The notes beneath the pieces were generated by a model. That model did not search any database and was not told the DNA's origin. It worked only from the letters and a program-made list of their open reading frames with translations. A stretch of 64,000 nt of DNA. Source: Actinomycetota bacterium (GTDB lineage Bacteria; Actinomycetota; Actinomycetes; Actinomycetales; Microbacteriaceae). Each line of letters opens with the position of its first letter. The first letter of the stretch is position 1. This document shows, in pieces, positions 54,901 to 62,565 of the stretch. Location: positions 1-64,000 of the forward strand of contig JAUZFP010000037.1 of NCBI GenBank assembly GCA_030838475.1, written 5' to 3'. Position numbers and translations under genes: made by a program.

Positions 54901-57900
54901 ATCGTCTTGGTGGCACCGACCGCGAGCGCACCCGACCAGGAAAGCGTCGGGGACGAGAACGCGGCGCCATTGGTAGCGTCGTTGTTGTACGTCGCATCAT
55001 CCAAAACGCTGGCGAGGCTGTCGGAGAACGACGCGGGAGCACCCGCCGTGTAGGCCACGGCACCCGTGTTGGTCATCGTGATCGTGTACGACACAGTGGC
55101 ACCCGGAGTGGTCGTGGTAGCCGACGCGCCCTTGGTGACCGTGTACGACTGCACGAGCGTCGTGGTGGCGCATCCACCCGCCGTCGCGCAGGTTCCGCCT
55201 GCAGCAGTGGGAACAACGGTGTTGTGCAGCGTGTGATTGCCCGTATCCGGGCTGCCCACGGTCGCGGAGTAGCTGACCGTCTGCGATCCGCCAATCGGGA
55301 GTGCGCCAGCCCAGGACAGGGTGGGGGCGACGTACGTCGCGCCGCCCGTCGCGTCGTTGTTGTAGGTCGCGTCGTCGAGGACGGCCGTCAGATTGTCCGT
55401 GAAGGTGGCCGGGCTCCCCACTGTGTAGTCGACGCCGCCGGTGTTGGTGACCAGCACGGTATACGTCACGCGCGAACCCTCCGTCGTGGAGGTCGTGGAG
55501 ACAGTCTTCGACACGGCGTACGACTGCACGGGCACGTGCACGGCGCAGTTGGGATCGGTGGTGTCGACCGGGCAGCTTCCCCCGGACCCGGCAGGAGTCA
55601 ATACGGCGTTGTCCAGCGCGTGATCCCCGGCATCGGGGTCCTCGATGGTCACCGAGTAGGTGATGGTTGCGGATGCACCCACCGCGAGCGCGCCCGACCA
55701 CGACAACGTGGGTGCGGCATACGCGGCACCATTGGTGGCGTCATTGTTGTAAGTCGCGTCGTCGAGCACTGCCGCCAGGCTGTCGGTGAACGAGGCCGGA
55801 GAGCCAGCCGTGTAGTCGGTTGCACCGGTGTTGGTGACCACGATCGTGTAGGTGACCGTGGATCCAGGCGTCGTGGTCGACGAGGAAGCCGTCTTCACAA
55901 CGTCGAACGCCTTGGTGGGCACCTGTACGGCGCACGAGGGATCGGTGGAGCTCGCGGAGCAGTTGCCCGTTGAGTCCGTGATCACCGCGTTTCTCAGCTC
56001 ATGGTCGCCGGCATCGGGCGTGTTCACCGTGACAGAGTAAGTGATCGACACGGTCGCACCGACCGCGAGCGGTCCCGACCAGAAAAGGGTCGGCGCGGCG
56101 TAGGTGGCGCCGTTCGTCGCATCGTTGTTGTAGGTCGCGTCATCGAGCACGCTAGCCAGCGAGTCGGTGACCGTGGCCGGGTTGCCCGCCGTGTAGGCGA
56201 CCTGCCCCGTGTTGGTGATGGTGATCGTGTATGGCACGACCTCGCCCGGGGTGACGGTCGTGGCGGTCGTGGTCTTCACGACTCGGTACTCCTTGACCGG
56301 GGTCAGGGTGGAGCACGCCGGATCGGTGGATCCGGCCGAACAGTTGCCGACGCCGGGTGGCGTGAACACGGTGTTCCCCAGCAGGGCGTCGCCGTTGTCC
56401 GGGGCCTTCACCGTCACCGAGTACGTGATGGTGTGGGTGCCGCCGATCGCAAGCGCGCCGGACCACGAGACGGTGGGTGCGGCGTAGGTGGCGCCGCCGG
56501 AGGCGTCGTTGTTGTAGACCGCGTCATCCAGAACCCCGGTGAGGCTGTCGGTGATGGTTGCCGGATTGGCTGCGGTGTAGGCGACCTGGCCGGTGTTCGT
56601 GACAACGATCGTGTAGGGGATGGTCGATCCCGGGGTCGCCGGGGTGACGGATGCGGTCTTGGCGACCGTGTAGGTGCCGACCGGGGTGTTGGTCTGGCAC
56701 GCGCCGGGTGCGCAGATGCCCCCACTGCCGGTCGGGGTGACGGTGTTGGTCAGCAGGTGGTCACCCGCGTCGGGTGTGTTGACGGTAATCGAATACGTGA
56801 CGGTCTGCACGGCGCCCACCGGGAGTGCGCCGGACCAGGACACTGTCGGTGCGGAGTAGGTCGCTCCGGCGGATGCGTCACCGTTGTAGGTCGCGTCATC
56901 CAGCACACCGGTCAGGTTGTCCGTGAACGATGCCGGTGAGCCGGCGGTGTATGCCACCATTCCGGTGTTCTTCACCGCCACCGTGTAGACAACTGTCCCG
57001 CCCGGAATGGTGGTTAGGGGTGACGCAGTCTTGGTTACTGTGTAGGCGGCGATCGGCGTGTGCGTGGTGCAGGCTCCCGGGGTCGCGCAGGTGCCGCCAG
57101 TCCCGGTCGGGATGACCGTGTTGTTGAGCATGTGATCGCCGGTGTCCGGACTCTTCACGGTCACCGAATAAGTGATCAGGGTGCTCGCGCCCACAGCGAG
57201 AGCGCCTGCCCAGGACATCGTCGGGGCGGAGTAGGTGGCGCCACTGGACGCATCGTTGTTGTACGTCGCGTCATCCAGCGCTCCGGTCAGGCTGTCGGTA
57301 AAGGATGCCGGGTTGCCCGCCGTGTACGCGGTTGTGCCTGTGTTCGTGACCGTGATCGTGTACGTGACCTGTTGGCCCTCGGCTGCGGAGCTTACCGATG
57401 TCGACTTGGCGACAGTGAATGACTCGACATCGAGGGTGACAACGCAGTTGGGATCCGTGTTGCCGGTGATGCAGTTGCTTCCCGGCCCGCTGGTCACGGT
57501 GTTTGTCATGACCTTGTCGCCGGTATCGGGGTTGCCGACCGTGACCGAATAGGTGATCGTGATCGTCTGCCCGGGCATGATCGAGCCCGCAGACCAATTC
57601 AGCGACTGCCCGCTGACCGTGGCGGTCCCGGCGCTGGAGGCAACATCTCCGTTGTAGGTTGCGTCGTCGAGGACGCCCGACATGTCATCCGTCAACGATG
57701 GGTTCAGCGACTGCGCCGCGCTCGCGGCTGGCTCCGAGACCGTCACCGTGTACGTCACCGTCGAACCGGGAGCGATGGCGGTTCCGGCCGCAGGAACGGA
57801 TGTCTTCGCGACCGTGTACGGGGCTGGAACCACAACCCCGGCCGGGTCGGTCGGGGTGAGGGTCGGACCTGTCGGAGGCGTCACGGTCGCCGACGCGGTG

Positions 57901-60900
57901 TTCACGGTCGTGCCGACTACGGCGACAGAGCTGCAGGTGTTCGATGCCGACGCCCCGGCAGCGAGACTCGCGACGGTGAAGTTACAGCCGGGAACCAGAG
58001 AGTCGGTGACCGGGATGTTGGTCAGCGTCCCGGTGCCCTTGTTGGTCACCGTGATCCTGTACGGCACGGTGTCGCCGACCGCGTACTGCTGGTAGTCCGC
58101 AGTGGTGTTCGCGTCATGCCAATCGGCGGGGTTGGCGGGATTTCCGCCTTTGAAAAGCACGTATTTCTTGAGGTCGAGGGCATAGCAGGCGCCGATGGTT
58201 GTGGTCGCGCTCGACAGCATGGGCAGCGCCGTGTGACCGGCGAACGACAGGGCAGAGTTCACCAGAATCTGGCCGGGCTTGTTGTCGGTGGCCGCGGGCG
58301 CGGTGCAACTTGTTCCCGTCGGCGTTGTAAACGCGACGCGAATTACCTGGGTCGCCCCGGGTGCGAGCGCTGGCGTGATCACCCGGATGGCGGTCGGATG
58401 TGCACTTGGGGTGGTCGTCCAGCCCACGGTATTGCCCGACACGGAGCCGGGGGTCCCACCGTTCGAGGCCGCACGTGGATCGTTGCTGAGCGAGGCGAGC
58501 GGCGCGGACGAGTAGTAGATCGTCGACCCGGTGGGCGCAGTGATGCCGGTCAGCGTGTAGGTACCATCGATGTTCGTTCCGCGAGGGTCCCCGGTCTTGG
58601 GCAGCACGTCGATCGTGTCGGTAAATGAATTCGAGACCGGGTCCTGCGAGTTGATGGTCAAGTCCCAGGCCGAACTGTCGCCGTAGAACGAAAGCACGTT
58701 GGACTCGACTGACTTACCGAGCGTTGTGGCTCCGTTGCTCGGCACGGTCACGCTCGCCGTCGCCTGACGCGCCCCGACCGGACGGTTGTCACCGGGAACG
58801 TTGACCTGTGCAGTGTTGGTCAGTACCGCTCCTGGCGCCACCACCGAGTTCGAGGGGATCTGAGCCTGGTACGTGATCGGCTGCGCGGTGTTCGCCGGCA
58901 CGTTGGTGAACGTGTACGCGAGCACCTGTTGGCCTGAGCCGTTCGTCGACAGGGTGGGAGTTGGCGTGCCTGATCCAGCCACGTACGCCATCCCCGTCGG
59001 CAGGGTATCGGTGACGGTGAAGGTTTGGCTCGGTGGGCTTTGCACAGCAAGGTCCGACTCCGCGGTGAGGTTGTAAACCACTGGCACCCCCGGCTGTGCC
59101 GTCGTGCTGGGGGTCGTCTTCGTGATCACGCCATCTGGGCCCTGGATGCGCATCGCATCGCGCTGGCCGTTTGTGTTCGGGCCATACGTGCTGCCAGGAA
59201 TGTTCGCGATGACGCTGGAGTTCGTGCTGATGTTGGTGTAATTGTTCAAGTTCGGGAATCCGGGGTACGTCGTCGCAACGTTGTACGGAGCGTTGAACGC
59301 TCCGACCGTCCACGACTCAGCACCGATCGGCGCGGTGGTGGGAACGTAGCCCCACACCCGCAGGAAGTGATGGAACTGCTTGTCCACTGCGGGGTTCCAA
59401 GTCATCTTCACAGCGGTGACTCCGGCGGGGAGGCTCACAATGCACTGGTCATCCGAGTACGCCGGGGAGATCGACGCTGTTTGGGTTGCGCAACCCGCGG
59501 GGAGCGGAGCAGAGATCCATGGACTTCCGGCGACCCCAACGGGTTCGCCGCAGGTCTCGGTTTTCGTGTTGATCGCGTCCGTACGGTACCAGAGGTGCGC
59601 CGTCGTCATGTTGGAGAACGACGCGCCATCAACCCCAACGAAGTCGACGTACCTGGGGGTGAAAGCTGCGGCGTTCTGGACCATGCTGCAGGAACCCGCA
59701 AGGTTGGCGCCGCCCGCGCCGGCGTATACGGACCAGGTCACGCTGTCGGCCTGGCTCATCATCGGCTGGTCGGCAGCAGTATATGGACCGGGGTTGGTCG
59801 ACGTCCCGGCTCCCGGCCACGGCAGGGTCAGGTCCTGCGCTGTTCCCGGCGCCGCCCAGAGGTTGGCGTCCCACGGCGAGCGTCCGACGGTGGGACCGCC
59901 CTGCCAGCTGATCGCGAACTGGCCCGGCAGCACGAGAGTCGTACCCGACACATCATTGGAGGTGTTGGTCTCGGGTTGGGTGACGCCGTCGGTGAAGGGG
60001 AACACGCTCGGGGTGGCGGTGAAGGTCACGCCGGTGCTCGTCGTGATCGGGGCGGTGTAGCTGAAGAGGAGTTGACCCGCGGCAATGAAGTTCGTTGTGG
60101 ATGGGATTGCGTTGCCGAGGCTGTCGACGGTCGGCACATGCTGGAGCGAGTAGTCGAGCCCGCTCAGGGTGACCGTGTAGTGCGTGCCGCTTCCACTGAT
60201 TGAACAGGTCGGTGCGTTGGTCCTGTTTGCGATACTGGTGGCAGAGTACGGAATCCCCGTTGCCTGTGCCGAGTTGTCGACGGGCGCACAGCCCTCCCAT
60301 TGGAGACCGGGTAGTTGCCCCGCAACAGACACTGCGAGGTCGACAGTAAATGTGTACGTCGATGGGCCCGAAATGCTTCCGGATGTCATGGCGACCCCGT
60401 AGTCGACCACGACGGTCGGACGGTTTCCGCCGCTGCGACTCGGCACGGTGGTTTGCTGGTAGTTCTGGTTCGGGGCGCTGAGCGCCAGGTCCATGCCGTG
60501 CGTTCCGGTGATCGGGAGCTGAGGTGTTGCGACGGGCCCAGCCGTGGCCGCAGCCGAGTCGGACGTTGCGCTCCCCGAAACCGACAGCTTTGACCCGACC
60601 GCTCCGGTCGCTCTGACCGGAGCTTGAATGACCGAAGCGGTCCCCTCGGTGATCGTGCCGAGATTGCAGAGCAGGATGGAGCCGTTTCCGGAGATCGCCG
60701 AGGCCGGCGTCACGCCCTTGGTCTTACAGACCGCGGGGATGCTCGCGAACACGCCGTTCGTGACGGTGAGCGTTGCCCGCACGTTGCTCACCGGATTGTT
60801 GGCCTGCGGATTTGTGGCGTCGTTTGTGCTGATGTGCCACTCAGAAGTGATCGCTTGCCCGAGCGGTGCCGTCGTGGGACTGCCGACCCAGTTCGTGGTG

Positions 60901-61124
60901 ATCTCGTGTACCGCTGTCGTTGCGGCATTCGCGACGCCGGACAGAGCGAACACAGAAAACCCAGCGATCGTCACCGCCACGAGGGCTGAGATTGCGCGAA
61001 ATCCGACAGTGGGCGAATCGGTGTACCAGAATAAGCCGCGCAAACCGACGGCACGACGGTGCCGACTACCGTGACCATTTGGCCGGCCCGCTGTTGTATT
61101 GCCCCTGCTTCGGCGCACGATCAT
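51954..61124 (-). CDS. Giant DUF11-repeat surface protein (about 3,056 residues)
   Basis: The start is set at an ATG (MIVRRSRGNTT). A GTG two codons later has a better-spaced GGGGGG, and an ATG seven codons upstream is also possible. An extended signal peptide (about 67 residues, ending SGVANA) leads a globular N-terminal region (to about 1,100) rich in aromatic and Gly residues, with DUF11-like pieces. About 15 beta-sandwich repeats of about 125 residues follow (to about 3,000). The last 30 residues are one transmembrane helix (LIWALVLLMIGTVIVVGI) and a short basic tail. No sortase motif is seen. A surface or adhesion role is likely; the partner is unknown. Confidence 0.88.
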   Translation of the reverse strand: MIVRRSRGNTTAGRPNGHGSRHRRAVGLRGLFWYTDSPTVGFRAISALVAVTIAGFSVFALSGVANAATTAVHEITTNWVGSPTTAPLGQAITSEWHISTNDATNPQANNPVSNVRATLTVTNGVFASIPAVCKTKGVTPASAISGNGSILLCNLGTITEGTASVIQAPVRATGAVGSKLSVSGSATSDSAAATAGPVATPQLPITGTHGMDLALSAPNQNYQQTTVPSRSGGNRPTVVVDYGVAMTSGSISGPSTYTFTVDLAVSVAGQLPGLQWEGCAPVDNSAQATGIPYSATSIANRTNAPTCSISGSGTHYTVTLSGLDYSLQHVPTVDSLGNAIPSTTNFIAAGQLLFSYTAPITTSTGVTFTATPSVFPFTDGVTQPETNTSNDVSGTTLVLPGQFAISWQGGPTVGRSPWDANLWAAPGTAQDLTLPWPGAGTSTNPGPYTAADQPMMSQADSVTWSVYAGAGGANLAGSCSMVQNAAAFTPRYVDFVGVDGASFSNMTTAHLWYRTDAINTKTETCGEPVGVAGSPWISAPLPAGCATQTASISPAYSDDQCIVSLPAGVTAVKMTWNPAVDKQFHHFLRVWGYVPTTAPIGAESWTVGAFNAPYNVATTYPGFPNLNNYTNISTNSSVIANIPGSTYGPNTNGQRDAMRIQGPDGVITKTTPSTTAQPGVPVVYNLTAESDLAVQSPPSQTFTVTDTLPTGMAYVAGSGTPTPTLSTNGSGQQVLAYTFTNVPANTAQPITYQAQIPSNSVVAPGAVLTNTAQVNVPGDNRPVGARQATASVTVPSNGATTLGKSVESNVLSFYGDSSAWDLTINSQDPVSNSFTDTIDVLPKTGDPRGTNIDGTYTLTGITAPTGSTIYYSSAPLASLSNDPRAASNGGTPGSVSGNTVGWTTTPSAHPTAIRVITPALAPGATQVIRVAFTTPTGTSCTAPAATDNKPGQILVNSALSFAGHTALPMLSSATTTIGACYALDLKKYVLFKGGNPANPADWHDANTTADYQQYAVGDTVPYRITVTNKGTGTLTNIPVTDSLVPGCNFTVASLAAGASASNTCSSVAVVGTTVNTASATVTPPTGPTLTPTDPAGVVVPAPYTVAKTSVPAAGTAIAPGSTVTYTVTVSEPAASAAQSLNPSLTDDMSGVLDDATYNGDVASSAGTATVSGQSLNWSAGSIMPGQTITITYSVTVGNPDTGDKVMTNTVTSGPGSNCITGNTDPNCVVTLDVESFTVAKSTSVSSAAEGQQVTYTITVTNTGTTAYTAGNPASFTDSLTGALDDATYNNDASSGATYSAPTMSWAGALAVGASTLITYSVTVKSPDTGDHMLNNTVIPTGTGGTCATPGACTTHTPIAAYTVTKTASPLTTIPGGTVVYTVAVKNTGMVAYTAGSPASFTDNLTGVLDDATYNGDASAGATYSAPTVSWSGALPVGAVQTVTYSITVNTPDAGDHLLTNTVTPTGSGGICAPGACQTNTPVGTYTVAKTASVTPATPGSTIPYTIVVTNTGQVAYTAANPATITDSLTGVLDDAVYNNDASGGATYAAPTVSWSGALAIGGTHTITYSVTVKAPDNGDALLGNTVFTPPGVGNCSAGSTDPACSTLTPVKEYRVVKTTTATTVTPGEVVPYTITITNTGQVAYTAGNPATVTDSLASVLDDATYNNDATNGATYAAPTLFWSGPLAVGATVSITYSVTVNTPDAGDHELRNAVITDSTGNCSASSTDPSCAVQVPTKAFDVVKTASSSTTTPGSTVTYTIVVTNTGATDYTAGSPASFTDSLAAVLDDATYNNDATNGAAYAAPTLSWSGALAVGASATITYSVTIEDPDAGDHALDNAVLTPAGSGGSCPVDTTDPNCAVHVPVQSYAVSKTVSTTSTTEGSRVTYTVLVTNTGGVDYTVGSPATFTDNLTAVLDDATYNNDATGGATYVAPTLSWAGALPIGGSQTVSYSATVGSPDTGNHTLHNTVVPTAAGGTCATAGGCATTTLVQSYTVTKGASATTTTPGATVSYTITMTNTGAVAYTAGAPASFSDSLASVLDDATYNNDATNGAAFSSPTLSWSGALAVGATKTITYSVTVGNLDTGDHVLTNTAVPTASGGTCASAPACTTNTPVASYTVTKSVSTATATPGATVTYTLVLTNTGQLAYTPSNPATIADNLTGVLDDATYNNDATGGATFASPTLSWSGSLAIGGTRTITYSVTVKRPNTGDDELRNTVAATGSGGTCASAAACGTQTPVASYTVSKTASTASTTPSGTVRYTVTVTNTGAVAYTIANPATFTDDLTAVLDDATYNNDASNSATFAAPTLSWSGALAVGASQIVTYSVTVNAPDAGDHLLTNAVTPTASGGTCSSPAACTTNTPVASYTVAKSASAPTATPGSTVTYTIQVTNTGQFAYNATTPATFTDNLAGVLDDATYNNDASNGSTYAAPTISWSGALAIGATKTITYSITVKNPDNGDHSLKNTVFTPVGVGNCPTGSTDPSCSTVTLVQAYRAVKTSTATTANPGDVVPYTITITNTGQVDYTAGSPATFVDDLTNVLDDAAYDGDATAGVTFDGTSLSWSGPLAVGASISFTYTVTVNTPDTGDQVLKNAVVTGSTGNCFGASTDPSCAAQVPTKAFDVVKTASTTTTTPGAKVTYTIVVTNTGATDYTAGAPASFTDDLSSVLDDATYDNDATNGAVYAAPTLSWSGALAVGQSETITYSVTVNSPDGGDHSLDNAVLTPVGSGGNCTADTTDPDCAVHVPVQSYAAAKTASATTTLQGATVTYTVVVTNTGIVDYTSAAPATFTDDLSNVLDDATYNFDSSSGATYVAPTLSWAGALPIGGAVTVTYSVTVNTPDVGDHLLKNTVVTPTGNCAAGSTDPACSVTVPVQSYEVAKVANSTTVRPGGVIDYTITVTNTGAVPFTAGQPASFSDDLTNVLQNATYDNDASGGATYTAPTIGWSGALPVGGVVQVKYSVQLPVGASTGESLLNIVATPVDSAGTISNCLVGDTDPTCAAMVTVAAAPADPGSGRVTAFTGLDIGPSLIWALVLLMIGTVIVVGIRFRPSHN
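52110..57830 (-). repeat. Array of about 15 tandem DUF11-type coding repeats
   Basis: Units of about 375 bases encode Y-T-I-x-V-T-N-T-G, then P-A-x-F-T-D-x-L and VLDDATYNNDA, ending GDHxLxN. Fourteen units are close to each other, and the N-terminal-most (TVTVSEPAASAAQSLNP) is divergent. Some units pair as near-duplicates, for example those starting VKTASSSTTTPG and VKTASTTTTTPG, hinting at past unit duplication. Confidence 0.85.
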
Positions 61125-61461
61125 TCCCCCCGTTGTTACTGTCATCCGGCTTGGATGGCCGCAACCCCAGACGCGACGCACTAAAGCAGTACTGACTGGG
61201 GAAATTCAATCGCGTGCACCTACCGGTCTGGACATCAGTCAACAGAATTCACCCTCAAATTCACCCTCCTACGGCGGCTTACGATGCCGGACTACCCAGT
61301 CGTCCCACCCCCTTTTGGGCATAGACAATCCGCCCAGCGCGCGTAGGTTGAAGGTGTGCCGGTCGGGCGACTAGGGAAAGCGCCCGGACCGTGAAGGGAT
61401 CCCCCGCGAGAATCGGGTACTCGCGGGGATCCGCACATCTTCTCGACGCAGGGTTCCCGCC

Positions 61462-61472
61462 TTTTGCCCACA
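61462..61472 (+). repeat. Candidate integrase arm site near attR
   Basis: TTTTGCCCACA, identical to the 11-mer at 34404-34414. It is 106 bases inside the right junction. Being in direct orientation on both ends fits integrase arm sites, but this is inference. Confidence 0.5.
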
Positions 61473-61578
61473 ATTCCGTTAAGCCGAGATCGATTCAATG
61501 AAATCACATTGATCTCCAATAAGCCTTTGATCAGCTGTTAAGCAAAAACCGCCGCGCCGATTCAGGCACCCTTTTTGA

Positions 61579-61624
61579 TCTTGTAAAGCGAAGGATCGTC
61601 GGTTCAAATCCGACAGGGGGCTCT
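61579..61624 (+). repeat. attR: displaced copy of the tRNA-Thr 3' end
   Basis: Copy of 34296-34340 with one A inserted after TCTTGTAAAGCGAAGG. There is no 5' half of a tRNA before it, so it is not a tRNA gene. A CTCTTTTC stretch that would have ended the original tRNA transcript follows. Confidence 0.88.
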
Positions 61625-61638
61625 TTTCGAATCCGGGA

Positions 61639-61686
61639 GAGTTCGGCGGAGGCGGGCGGGCGCGCTGGCCCGTCTGGGCCGAACTC
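61639..61686. repeat. Long inverted repeat beyond attR
   Basis: GAGTTCGGC (61639-61647) and GCCGAACTC (61678-61686) flank a 30-base GC-rich loop that also contains GGCGGGCGGGCGCGC and GGCCCGTCTGGGCC. It may be a transcript terminator of the pre-integration tRNA region. Confidence 0.5.
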
Positions 61687-61751
61687 GCCCGGCCTCCGCG
61701 CCGTTTGGGAATCACCCTCGCCGCGAGCTTTTCCGTAGTAGACTCGTATAC

Positions 61752-62010
61752 GTGAGTGAGACCCCGGACTGGTTGGGCCGCCGCGACCACATCGAACGGC
61801 GGTCACACCGGAAGGGCGAGACGGAGCGGAGCATTCTCGTCGAGTGGGGGGACGAGGGACACCGGTCTCTCGATGCGAACGATCGACTGGTCGGACTCGG
61901 CCGGGTTCCTCGTCGACATGATCAGCGTCCGAAATGAGGATGACCACTTGTGGGGCGCAACCCCGTTCCGCGCTAACAGCACGGATGAACGTCACTACCT
62001 AGATTCGTAA
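61752..62010 (+). pseudogene. Broken BrnT-like toxin gene (copy C)
   Basis: The GTG-started frame reads VSETPDWLGRRDHIERRSHRKGETE and continues to ILVEWGDEGH, then loses homology. The matching C-terminal half (GLSMRTIDWSDSAGFL ... RANSTDERHYLDS) is in another frame. Compared with copy B, 47 bases net are missing between GACGAGG and ACACCGGTCTCTCG, which shifts the frame. The toxin is therefore inactive as written, while its antitoxin is intact. Confidence 0.8.
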
Positions 62011-62019
62011 GGAGCAGCA

Positions 62020-62319
62020 ATGAGCATCGAAGCGACCCTCGCCGCCGAAGCGGCTCACGTCGAAGCCAACCGCGACGCGGCACCAGGACCGGGTGTGCGA
62101 GGCCAGCGCCGTTCCGGTGCCGGCAATCCCGCTGTGCTGTCTGTGCGTCTCACCAAAGAGCAGTACGACCAACTGTCCGAGCGAGCCGGTATGCCAACTT
62201 CGGCACTGGCCCGTGAGGTCATCCTCGCCTCCCTCGGTGACGCCGATGGCGATCGCGTCGCGGCGAAGTTGGAAGAGGTTCTGCGTCGCACGGTCTCACC
62301 AGATCTGCTCGCGAGCTGA
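62020..62319 (+). CDS. Ribbon-helix-helix antitoxin (copy C)
   Basis: A 99-residue protein, MSIEATLAAEAAHVEANRDA, with the RHH domain LSVRLTKEQYDQLSERAGMPTSALAREVILAS and C-terminal helix VAAKLEEVLRRTVSPDLLAS. It is three residues shorter than copy B (RAER deleted to R) and otherwise very close. AAGGAG lies six bases before the ATG. It could still neutralise copy B toxin in trans. Confidence 0.75.
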   Translation: MSIEATLAAEAAHVEANRDAAPGPGVRGQRRSGAGNPAVLSVRLTKEQYDQLSERAGMPTSALAREVILASLGDADGDRVAAKLEEVLRRTVSPDLLAS

Positions 62320-62565
62320 GTGACTCCCGCGACGACCGGTGAAGAACTGGGGTTGCTCGTGCTCGGTCTACGTTGTCGAAGTACGTCGATCTTCCGGGAA
62401 TACCACTCGCCGTCGCAGGGTTTCGAATGCTGATCTACACCTAGCGATACCAGCGCCTAAGCCGAAGCCTCGCTCCGGGCGAAGCAGTGCAACACAACGA
62501 ATTGGACTCTCGGGGCAGTCAATCTACTACAGCTAGCGGGAAACAGCCTCCTCGAGGCCTTCTTC

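Larger units (their letters stand above)
34341..61578. mobile_element. Genomic island integrated in tRNA-Thr (about 27 kb)
   Basis: The segment is bounded by attL in a tRNA-Thr gene and a displaced copy of the tRNA 3' end. It contains a tyrosine integrase and short TTTTGCCCACA repeats beside both boundaries. Cargo includes a nuclease-like protein, a VapBC45-like operon, cutinase, toxin-antitoxin copies, a two-component system, an ECF sigma factor and a giant surface protein. No replication, conjugation or phage structural genes are seen, so it is not self-transmissible by anything visible here. The first 7 kb look AT-richer than the flanks. Confidence 0.82.
61125..61751. other. Intergenic region: giant-gene promoter, right island junction
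   Basis: This 627-base stretch holds the upstream region of the giant gene, an arm-type repeat at 61462, attR at 61579 and a long hairpin at 61639-61686. No coding region here is convincing. The toxin copy C starts just after it at 61752. Confidence 0.6.

Noticed and set aside
52581-55973. Open frame of 1,130 codons on the + strand inside the giant gene
   Set aside because: It is Arg/Gly/Val-rich, repeats with the same period as the DUF11 units, and has no domain. It is the antisense reading of a GC-rich repeat array.
52110-57830. Regular repeat spacing suggestive of a CRISPR array
   Set aside because: The period is about 375 bases and the units are coding with variable sequence. There are no short identical repeats and no cas genes.
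61579-61624. Second tRNA-Thr gene
   Set aside because: Only the anticodon loop to acceptor 3' end is present. The 5' acceptor strand and D arm are absent, so it is an attachment-site copy.
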